Of a stretch of 8,648 nucleotides of DNA, positions 1-5,754 are shown piece by piece. The notes beneath the pieces are model-generated. The model was not told the DNA's origin, made no database searches, and saw only the letters and a program-made list of their open reading frames with translations. This DNA comes from Frankiales bacterium. Its GTDB lineage: Bacteria; Actinomycetota; Actinomycetes; Mycobacteriales; SCTD01. Numbering within the stretch: position 1 is the stretch's first letter; every line of letters begins with the position of its first letter. The stretch lies in the NCBI GenBank assembly GCA_025464695.1, contig JAODNQ010000106.1, positions 1 through 8,648 on the forward strand. The letters run 5' to 3'. The translations under genes and the position numbers were made by a program.

Positions 1-115
1 CTGCCTCACCGAACCCTTCGGCGGCTACAAGCAATCAGGCCTGGGCCGCGAAGGCGGCATCGAAGGCCTCGCCCCCTACCTCGAGACCAAACTCCTCCAA
101 GGCCTCCCCGCATGA
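1..115 (+). CDS. Aldehyde dehydrogenase, C-terminal fragment (gene continues left of window)
   Basis: Only the last 37 codons are present, read from base 2 to the TGA at 113-115. The peptide contains [15 protein letters not shown] followed by a YLETK motif. This is the C-terminal signature of NAD(P)-dependent aldehyde dehydrogenases, most like the succinate-semialdehyde/betaine-aldehyde group. The catalytic cysteine and cofactor site lie outside the window, so activity and substrate cannot be judged. It is followed after 60 bp by the mycofactocin-type dehydrogenase on the same strand, so an alcohol-to-aldehyde-to-acid pair is a natural inference. Its short tail uses GAA, CAA and AAA more than the genes downstream, which favour GAG, CAG and AAG; the sample is small. 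The family call is firm, the subfamily is not. Confidence 0.88.
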   Translation, partial: CLTEPFGGYKQSGLGREGGIEGLAPYLETKLLQGLPA

Positions 116-128
116 CCACCCACAGCCA

Positions 129-140
129 GAGCGCGCGCTC
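129..140. repeat. 12-bp perfect palindrome between aldehyde dehydrogenase and SDR
   Basis: GAGCGCGCGCTC is its own reverse complement and sits in the 60-bp gap before the SDR gene. It could form a small hairpin (GAGC stem, GCGC loop). In DNA this GC-rich, such palindromes arise easily by chance, so no function is claimed. Confidence 0.3.
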
Positions 141-162
141 CACCACCCTCCCCACGAAGCTC

Positions 163-169
163 GGAAGGA
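163..169 (+). promoter_or_regulatory. Ribosome binding site of the SDR gene
   Basis: GGAAGGA lies 6 nt before the ATG at 176. It supports that start over any internal one, and the peptide from there begins with the family's standard N-terminus. Confidence 0.75.
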
Positions 170-175
170 CCTGAC

Positions 176-1000
176 ATGGGCAAGCTCGACGGCAAGGTCG
201 CCTTCATCACCGGAGCAGCTCGGGGGCAGGGTCGCAGCCATGCCGTCCGCCTGGCCGAGGAGGGCGCAGACATCATCGCGGTCGACCTCTGCGCCGACAT
301 CGCCTCGGTGCCGTACCCGCTGTCCTCTTCCGACGACCTCGCGGAGACTGCCGACCTGGTGAAGAACACCGGCCGACGGGTCTTCACCGCTCAGGCCGAC
401 GTGCGGGACGTCCCTGCGCTGCGCGCGGCCATCGCGGCCGGCACGGAGGAGCTCGGCCCCATCGACATCGTGCTTCCCAACGCCGGCATCATCCACCAGG
501 GCGCCGCACCGGACACCGACCCCGACGCGATCTTCGACGACGCCATCGCGGTCAACCTCAAGGGCGTCTGGAACAGCGTCCGCCTCGTCGCACCCGCCAT
601 GATCGAGCGTGGCAAGGGCGGCGCCATCGTCCTCACCAGCTCTACGCAGGGTCTGTCCGGGCGGGGCGGCGACGGGTCGGCCGCGGGCCTGGCCTACGCC
701 GCGTCCAAGCACGGCGTCGTCGGCCTCATGCGCTCGTTCGCCAACTGGCTCTCGCCCCACGGCATCCGCGTCAACTCGATCCACCCCACGGGCGTCTCCA
801 CCGGCATGGTCCTCAACGACGCCGTGGGCAGATGGGTGGAGGAGAACCCCGCCGGTGCCGCCGCGGCCACCAACCTCATGCCCGTCGCCCTGCTCGAAGC
901 CCGCGACATCAGCAACGCGGTCCTCTACCTGGTCAGCGACGAGGGCCGCTACGTCACCGGCATCACCCTGCCCATCGACGCCGGCTTCGGCGTGAAGTAG
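176..1000 (+). CDS. Mycofactocin-dependent short-chain dehydrogenase/reductase (SDR)
   Basis: 274 aa, a classical-length SDR that oxidises an alcohol with a tightly held nicotinamide cofactor. The N-terminus MGKLDGKVAFITGAARGQGR and the segment around residues 21-70 (SHAVRLAEEGADIIAVDLC, then YPL, DDLAET and GRR) match the mycofactocin-coupled SDR family, which includes carveol-dehydrogenase-like enzymes. In that family the NAD is not freely exchanged and electrons pass to the redox peptide mycofactocin. Visible motifs are TGxxxGxG at 12-19, acidic D37 after strand 2 (NAD preference), NAG at 102-104, N127, the serine pair 155/156, and the catalytic Y174-x3-K178. Nothing is truncated. The gene sits between an aldehyde dehydrogenase and an importer, so it probably handles the imported compound or its product. 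The substrate is unknown. Mycofactocin biosynthesis genes are not in this window and must be elsewhere if the family assignment holds. Confidence 0.93.
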   Translation: MGKLDGKVAFITGAARGQGRSHAVRLAEEGADIIAVDLCADIASVPYPLSSSDDLAETADLVKNTGRRVFTAQADVRDVPALRAAIAAGTEELGPIDIVLPNAGIIHQGAAPDTDPDAIFDDAIAVNLKGVWNSVRLVAPAMIERGKGGAIVLTSSTQGLSGRGGDGSAAGLAYAASKHGVVGLMRSFANWLSPHGIRVNSIHPTGVSTGMVLNDAVGRWVEENPAGAAAATNLMPVALLEARDISNAVLYLVSDEGRYVTGITLPIDAGFGVK

Positions 1001-1013
1001 GCGAGTCCGCCAC

Positions 1014-1030
1014 GCCGTCCACCCGACGGC
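1014..1030 (+). repeat. Small hairpin between SDR and binding-protein gene
   Basis: GCCGTC (1014-1019) and GACGGC (1025-1030) form a perfect 6-bp stem with a CACCC loop in the 71-bp gap. There is no U-tract. It could stabilise or partly terminate the mRNA at the boundary before a binding protein usually needed in excess, or it could be chance in GC-rich DNA. Confidence 0.4.
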
Positions 1031-1071
1031 ACCTACCGCTCCTCACTCCTCGAACACCTGGTGGACTCAGC

Positions 1072-2271
1072 ATGAAGAACTCTCTCGTCCGGCTGCTCGC
1101 AGCCGGGCTCCTCGTCGCTGTCGGCATCGCCGGCTGCGGCAGCAGCAGCACCCCCTCGACCAAGGCCGTGGATGCGGCCGCCACTCAGAAGCCGGCCGCC
1201 GCGCCGGCGACGGTGTCGGCTGCGGGCGCGTCGGCATTCAAGCGCCTCACGGGTCTGGACGCCGCGACCGGCCCGCTCACCGAGGCCGAGCTGCAGACCC
1301 GGGTCGCGAAGCTCAGCGCGAAGCCGACCCAGATCCTCCAGACGACGCCCGTCTCCAAGAAGGCGACCCCCGGCAAGCGCATCGTCTACCTGGCCTGCGG
1401 GGTGCCCATCTGCAGCGAGGTCGCCAACTCCTACGAGGCGGCTGCGAAGAAGATCGGCTGGAAGATGACGAGGGTCCCGCTCGGTGTCAGCCCCTTGGCG
1501 TACGACCAGGCCTTCACCCGCGCCGCCGCACTCAAGCCCGACCTCGTCGTGGCTTCCGGCCTCAACCGCGGGATCATCGCGAAGGGTCTCCTGGCGCTGA
1601 AGAAGGCCGGGGTCCCCTCGATCCAGTGGGCCGCGGGCATCACGCCCGAGCCCGGGGAGGCCGTCTACACGATGACGGACATCGACAACCACGAGGCACA
1701 GGGCGTCATCGCTTCGGAGTACCTCGCCCTGGACGCCAAGCAGAAGGCGAACGTCGTCATCTACAACGTCCCTGCCTTCTCGATCACCACCGCGATCGGC
1801 AAGACCGTGAAGGGCTACTTGCCGACGATCTGCCCGGACTGCAAGACCGAGTACAAAGAGGTCGCGGTGACCGACATCGGCAAGGTCGGCCAGCAGGCGA
1901 CCGCCTACGTGCAGCAGCATCCGGAGACGACGCACGTCTTCTGCACGAACGGAGCGTTCTGCACCGGCGTCGGGCAGGCGTTGAAGGCCGCTGGTCAGGC
2001 CAAGGTCAAGGTCGTCACCGCCGAGCTGGCGACGACGAACCTGCAGAACATCCAGAACGGCACGGAGGAGGCCGGCATCGCGCTGCCCCTGACCGCCCTC
2101 GGCTGGCAGCTCGTGGACCAGAGTCAGCGGATCTTCAACGGCGACGACCTGGCGGAGACCCACCTCGTGCCTGCGCAGATGGTGACCAGCGTCGAGGACC
2201 CGAGCGACTCCACCATCGGCGCGCCGGCCGACTTCGAGGCCCAGTACCTGAAGCTCTGGCAGCAGCCTTGA
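1072..2271 (+). CDS. ABC transporter substrate-binding lipoprotein, ribose/sugar-type (periplasmic-binding-protein fold 1)
   Basis: 399 aa. The N-terminus has MKN, Arg7, a hydrophobic stretch and a lipobox IAGC at 19-22, so Cys22 should be lipidated and the protein anchored outside the membrane. An Ser/Thr/Ala/Pro-rich linker to about residue 100 leads into a type-1 binding domain: strand KRIVYLACG at 102-110, DLVVASG at 157-163, NVVIYNVP at 227-234, VFCTNGAFC at 289-297, and a C-terminal YLKLWQQ. It would deliver the ligand to the ATPase and permease encoded directly downstream. Unusually, the mature domain has six cysteines in three close pairs (109/114, 254/257, 291/297). Two of these pairs fall in loops that normally contact ligand in the ribose-binding family. 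The ATG at 1072 is chosen because it opens the signal peptide; GGTGGA lies 6 nt before it. A longer in-frame start at 832 would overlap the SDR and bury the signal peptide. The ligand is unknown and need not be a sugar. Confidence 0.9.
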   Translation: MKNSLVRLLAAGLLVAVGIAGCGSSSTPSTKAVDAAATQKPAAAPATVSAAGASAFKRLTGLDAATGPLTEAELQTRVAKLSAKPTQILQTTPVSKKATPGKRIVYLACGVPICSEVANSYEAAAKKIGWKMTRVPLGVSPLAYDQAFTRAAALKPDLVVASGLNRGIIAKGLLALKKAGVPSIQWAAGITPEPGEAVYTMTDIDNHEAQGVIASEYLALDAKQKANVVIYNVPAFSITTAIGKTVKGYLPTICPDCKTEYKEVAVTDIGKVGQQATAYVQQHPETTHVFCTNGAFCTGVGQALKAAGQAKVKVVTAELATTNLQNIQNGTEEAGIALPLTALGWQLVDQSQRIFNGDDLAETHLVPAQMVTSVEDPSDSTIGAPADFEAQYLKLWQQP

Positions 2272-2306
2272 GCCCTGTCCACGGGGCCGGCGACGTCGCG
2301 CTGCTC

Positions 2307-3851
2307 GTGGCCGAGCAGGCGGCGGGGCCGGGCGCAGGTGCCCCGGCGGTGCGGGTCGAGGGGTTGTCCAAGAGCTTCCCCGGGCAGCGTGCGCTCGACG
2401 ACCTGTCGATCGAGATCGGCAGGGGCGAGGTCCACGGCCTCGTCGGGCAGAACGGCTGCGGCAAGTCGACGCTCATCAAGGTCCTCTCCGGCTTCCACAA
2501 GCCCGATGCCGGCTCCCGGGCCTGGCTGGGGGGCGAAGAGGTCCAGCTCGGCAACCTGACCCGCGAGCAGCTGGACCGGATGAGGTTCATCCACCAGGAC
2601 CTCGCGCTCGTCCCGACGCTCACCGTGCAGGAGAACCTGTGCGTCGCCCGCCCTGGACGGGGCTCACTGGCTCCCGTCCAGCGGCGGGCGGAGCGGGCCG
2701 AGGTCCGCGACCTGCTCGGGGCGTTCGACCTGACCGTGGACCCGCGTGAGCTGGTCGGTCGGCTCACACCGTTCGAGAAGGCCGCCGTGGCGATCGCACG
2801 CGCTCTCGGCGGCGTCGACGCCGGCCACGTCCAGCTGCTCGTGCTCGACGAGCCGACGGCGTCGCTGGGGGCGAAGGAGACCGAGCAGCTGTTCGCGACG
2901 CTGCGGAACGTCAACCAGCGCACGGGTGTGGCCATCCTCTACGTCTCTCACTTCCTCGGGGAAGTGCTGGACATCGCCGACCGCGTCACGGTGCTGCGGG
3001 ACGGGCACGAGGTCGCGGTCGTGGAGGCGGACGAGACGACGCAGCAGGAGCTGGTGCACCACATCCTCGGCACCAGCGCCGACGACATCGAGCCACCGGC
3101 GGCCGTCGCGAGCTCCGCCGGAGGCGCGCTGGTCGTCGACGGGCTGCGGACGGCTCGGGTCGACGGCGTGTCGTTCTCGGTGCGGCCCGGGGAGGTCGTC
3201 GGCCTGACCGGGGTCATCGGGTCGGGCTTCGAGGAGGTCACCGCCTGTCTGGCCGGTGCCGTCCCGATGAGCGGCGGCACCGTCGAGATCATGGGGCGGC
3301 GCTGCACCCGGCTCGAGCCCCGACAGGCGGCTGCTGCGGGCCTCGTCGCGGTGCCCGCCGACAGGCGGGGAGCCGGCCTCATCCCCGCCTACACGATCAC
3401 CGAGAACCTTGTGCTGCCCGACGTCGCCCGCAACTGGCGGCGCGGGCGGATCGACCGCCGGGCGGAGGACCGCGAGGTCCGCGAGTGGCTGGACGTCGTC
3501 GGTGTCGTGCCACCCGATCCCGAGCGACGCGTCGACGAGCTGAGTGGCGGCAACCAGCAGAAGGTCATGATCGCGAAGGCGCTGCGCCTCGAGCCCGACG
3601 TGCTCGTGCTCGCCGAACCGACCCAGGCGGTGGACATCGGCGCCGCTGCCTCGATCCGCAACCTGCTGTGCGACCGGGCCGCGACGGGACAGGCCGTCCT
3701 GGTCTCCTCCTCCGACCCCGAGGAGCTCGAGGAGATCTGCCACCGCGTGCTCGTCATGCGCGGCGGTCGGATCGCCTGCGAGCTCACCGGACCGAGCATC
3801 ACCAAGGACCGACTCATGCGTGAATCCCAGTTCGAGGAGGAGCGATCGTGA
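2307..3851 (+). CDS. ABC transporter ATP-binding protein, two-domain ribose/sugar type (RbsA/MglA-like)
   Basis: 514 aa from the GTG at 2307, the usual length for fused double-ATPase importer subunits. Domain 1 has Walker A GQNGCGKST at 47-55, Q-loop Q97, Walker B LLVLDEP with D181/E182, and H-loop H215, but its signature motif is degenerate (LTPFEK at 153-158 where LSGGQ-like residues are expected). Domain 2 is reversed: its Walker A is degenerate (GVIGSGFEE at 302-310, no GKS/T), its Walker B aspartate is Ala436 (VLVLAEPT), it has no H-loop His (SSSDPEE), yet it carries a perfect LSGGNQQ at 412-418. One good composite ATP site and one dead one are expected. It acts on the cytoplasmic face with the permease, whose start overlaps its stop (GTGA, 3848-3851). 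The start is uncertain: TTG 2268 would overlap the previous stop by 4 bp and give 527 aa, while GTG 2349 has AGGTG 8 nt upstream and gives 500 aa. Confidence 0.9.
   Translation: MAEQAAGPGAGAPAVRVEGLSKSFPGQRALDDLSIEIGRGEVHGLVGQNGCGKSTLIKVLSGFHKPDAGSRAWLGGEEVQLGNLTREQLDRMRFIHQDLALVPTLTVQENLCVARPGRGSLAPVQRRAERAEVRDLLGAFDLTVDPRELVGRLTPFEKAAVAIARALGGVDAGHVQLLVLDEPTASLGAKETEQLFATLRNVNQRTGVAILYVSHFLGEVLDIADRVTVLRDGHEVAVVEADETTQQELVHHILGTSADDIEPPAAVASSAGGALVVDGLRTARVDGVSFSVRPGEVVGLTGVIGSGFEEVTACLAGAVPMSGGTVEIMGRRCTRLEPRQAAAAGLVAVPADRRGAGLIPAYTITENLVLPDVARNWRRGRIDRRAEDREVREWLDVVGVVPPDPERRVDELSGGNQQKVMIAKALRLEPDVLVLAEPTQAVDIGAAASIRNLLCDRAATGQAVLVSSSDPEELEEICHRVLVMRGGRIACELTGPSITKDRLMRESQFEEERS
3834..3840 (+). 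promoter_or_regulatory. Strong ribosome binding site of the permease, inside the ATPase gene
   Basis: GAGGAGG ends 7 nt before the GTG at 3848. Together with the 4-bp GTGA overlap it indicates translational coupling of ATPase and permease. Confidence 0.8.
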
Positions 3852-4882
3852 ACGCTCAGGGCACGATCACCGCACCGCCCGTCGTGGGGCGGGTGGAGCC
3901 GGTACCGCGGCCCGCCCTCTCCGAGTCGCTGCGGCGCCTCGCTCCCGCGCTGTCACCCACCCGGGCGAGCGGCGTCTACCTCCTCGCCCTCATGGTCGTG
4001 TTCTTCGGAGCCGTGGCCGACACCTTCCTGTCGACGTCGACCCTCCGGACCATCGCCAGCGAGCAGGCCGTCACGGCCATCCTGGCCATCGGCCTGACGA
4101 TCGCGCTCGCAGCGGGGGTCTTCGACCTGTCGATCGCCGGCAGCATGGGCCTGGCCAACATCATCGCCGCGAAGCTGATGGTCGACGCCGGGATGCCGCC
4201 CGTCGTGGCCGTCCTGCTCACTCTCCTGGTCGGGGCGGCGATCGGGCTGGTCAACGGGCTGCTCGTTATGGTCGCCCGGATCGACCCGTTCATCGCCACG
4301 CTCGGCACCGGCTCGATCCTGTCGGCGGCCATCTACGTGACCTCGGGCAACCAGAACGTCCTCGGCGTGCCGGCCGGCTTCCAGGAGATCGCGAGCAAGC
4401 AGCTGCTCGGAGTCCCGCTGCCCGTCTTCTACGTGGTCGTCCTGGCGCTGGCCGTCTGGTACGTGCTGGCGTGGACCCCGGTCGGGCGGCGGCTGTACGC
4501 GACCGGAGGCGGCAGGGAGGTCGCACGGCTGGCGGGGATCCCCACGACGCGCTATGTGATCTCCGCGTTCATCGCCTCCGCGGTGGTGGCCTCCCTGGCC
4601 GGGATCCTCGTGATGGCCAACATCGGCGCGGGCGCGACCGACGTCGGGCCCAGCTTCCTGCTCCCCGCCTTCGCGGCGGGCTTCCTCGGCGCGACGCAGT
4701 TCCGGCCCGGACGGTTCAACGTCTGGGGCACCGTCCTGGCCGTCTACCTGCTGGCGACCGGGGTGAAGGGACTCGTGCTCATGGGAGCCGATGTGTGGGT
4801 GCCCGACCTGTTCAACGGTCTCGCCCTCATCGTCGCCGTCGGGCTCGCGGGGCTGCAGCGCAAGGCGAGGGCGAAGGTCTGA
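3848..4882 (+). CDS. ABC transporter permease, ribose/branched-chain type (RbsC-like, BPD_transp_2 family)
   Basis: 344 aa integral membrane protein. A roughly 40-residue polar N-terminus is followed by hydrophobic segments at about 42-62, 72-92, 97-110, 117-142, 146-165, 191-209, 236-257, 266-281, 291-311 and 318-336. The family's conserved stretch after the second segment is present (LAAGVFDLSIAGSMGLANII, 87-106; compare the G-x-DLS-x-GS pattern of ribose permeases), as is FIATLGTGSIL (148-158). The cytoplasmic coupling region is likely around residues 212-235 (GRRLYATGGGREVARLAGIP). It forms the membrane channel with the ATPase above. Only one permease gene is present, so a homodimer is expected. 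The GTG start at 3848 is fixed by the strong upstream ribosome site and the overlap. A hairpin lies 6 nt after its stop codon. The substrate cannot be inferred from the permease sequence. Confidence 0.92.
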   Translation: MNAQGTITAPPVVGRVEPVPRPALSESLRRLAPALSPTRASGVYLLALMVVFFGAVADTFLSTSTLRTIASEQAVTAILAIGLTIALAAGVFDLSIAGSMGLANIIAAKLMVDAGMPPVVAVLLTLLVGAAIGLVNGLLVMVARIDPFIATLGTGSILSAAIYVTSGNQNVLGVPAGFQEIASKQLLGVPLPVFYVVVLALAVWYVLAWTPVGRRLYATGGGREVARLAGIPTTRYVISAFIASAVVASLAGILVMANIGAGATDVGPSFLLPAFAAGFLGATQFRPGRFNVWGTVLAVYLLATGVKGLVLMGADVWVPDLFNGLALIVAVGLAGLQRKARAKV

Positions 4883-4888
4883 TCGGGT

Positions 4889-4916
4889 CCGGACGGCGGG
4901 CTCCACCCCCGTCCGG
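4889..4916 (+). terminator. Hairpin just after the permease gene, possible partial terminator
   Basis: CCGGACGG (4889-4896) pairs perfectly with CCGTCCGG (4909-4916) around a 12-nt loop, starting 6 nt after the permease stop. There is no U-tract, as is common in actinobacteria. A second small hairpin, CGACG-ACCT-CGTCG within 4931-4944, follows it. They may reduce read-through into the EthD gene, or protect the 3' end of the transporter mRNA. Confidence 0.5.
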
Positions 4917-4971
4917 CCGCACGCTACGAGCGACGACCTCGTCGCCCGACGACACCGACGAGAGGACGCGC

Positions 4972-5709
4972 ATGACGACCATCCCGCGCACCGAGACTGC
5001 CACGGTCAAGCTCTTCGCCCTGCTGCCCAAGCGACCGGACATCCCGCTCGCCACCTTCCACGAGCACTGGCGCACGATCCACAAGGACCACGCGCTGAAC
5101 ATGCGCAACCTGCGCCGGTACGTGCAGAACCACCGGGTGGAGGCCGTCCCCGAGGGGTTCCCACCGGCGCCGTTCGAGGGCTTCGACGCTGCTCCCTACC
5201 CGGGCATCGCGGAGGCGTGGTTCGACGACCTCGCGACGGCGGCCGGGATGGGCGAGGACCCCGACTACGTGGGCGGAGCCAAGCTGGACGAGCCGAACTT
5301 CATGGACATGGACCGTCTCGCCTTCCTCATCACCAGGGAGCGCGTCCTGATCGAGGGCCCGCCGTTGGCCCAGGACGCAGAGCTGACCAAGGTGCTGCTC
5401 CTGCTCCGGCGACGGCCGAGCACGACGCCCGAGGAGTTCCGCGCCAGCTGGGACGCCCACGCCGAGCTTGCCGTCCAGGTCCCCGGCCTCGTGCGCTACG
5501 TCCAGTCGGCCGTGCTCCCCGAGACGTACACGGTGGAGTCCCCGCCGCCGTTCGACGGCGTCGCCGAACTGTGGTGGGCCACCCCTGCGGACCTGGCCTC
5601 GGCGCTCCTGTCGCCCGACATCACGCGCGTGCTCGCCGACCTGTCCACCTTCGCCGGGCCAGGGTCGTCCGCCGTGCTCGTGCACGAGCTGCGCCCGATC
5701 TGGGGCTGA
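4972..5709 (+). CDS. Tandem EthD-domain protein (dimeric alpha-beta barrel fold)
   Basis: 245 aa made of two related halves, about residues 10-125 and 136-242. Each half has the EthD pattern: a strand (VKLFALLPKRP at 12-22; TKVLLLLRRRP at 139-149), then a helix with F-x3-W and a downstream His (F29, W33, H37; F156, W160, H163), then a RYVQ strand (49-52; 175-178), then FD...AEAWFDD / FDGVAELWW (71-86; 194-202). Single EthD domains are about 100 aa and usually form homodimers, so this chain may fold as an internal dimer. EthD was named from an ethyl tert-butyl ether degradation cluster of Rhodococcus. Members recur beside catabolic oxidoreductases, but their reaction is not established and none is claimed here. 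The ATG at 4972 is supported by GAGGA at 4962-4966. Longer in-frame starts upstream overlap the permease and are rejected. It is the last gene of the rightward set, 89 bp after the permease. Confidence 0.87.
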   Translation: MTTIPRTETATVKLFALLPKRPDIPLATFHEHWRTIHKDHALNMRNLRRYVQNHRVEAVPEGFPPAPFEGFDAAPYPGIAEAWFDDLATAAGMGEDPDYVGGAKLDEPNFMDMDRLAFLITRERVLIEGPPLAQDAELTKVLLLLRRRPSTTPEEFRASWDAHAELAVQVPGLVRYVQSAVLPETYTVESPPPFDGVAELWWATPADLASALLSPDITRVLADLSTFAGPGSSAVLVHELRPIWG

Positions 5710-5720
5710 GGGCACGAGTG

Positions 5721-5754
5721 CCGTCCTCGGGCGCCTAGAGGCGCTCGAGGACGG
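5721..5754. terminator. Bidirectional hairpin terminator between convergent genes
   Basis: The arms 5721-5735 and 5740-5754 pair over 15 positions: CCGTCCTCG with CGAGGACGG outside, one G-U (or A-C on the other strand) pair at 5730/5745, then GCGCC with GGCGC, closed by a 4-base TAGA loop. It starts 11 nt after the EthD stop and covers the last codons and stop codon of the thiolase on the opposite strand. No T-run follows on either side. An overlapping smaller hairpin, GGCA-CGAG-TGCC (5711-5722), is mutually exclusive with it. The position between convergent genes makes termination of both transcripts the likely role. Confidence 0.75.

Noticed and set aside
832..1071. Upstream in-frame extension of the binding protein
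   Set aside because: It would overlap the SDR gene by about 170 bp and place the lipoprotein signal peptide inside the chain.
1626..2306. Upstream in-frame extension of the ATPase
   Set aside because: It overlaps the binding protein in another frame and the peptide is low-complexity. The ATPase homology begins only after about 2340.
3820..4971. Upstream in-frame extension of the EthD protein
   Set aside because: It runs through the whole permease gene in another frame. The EthD homology and a ribosome site both point to 4972.
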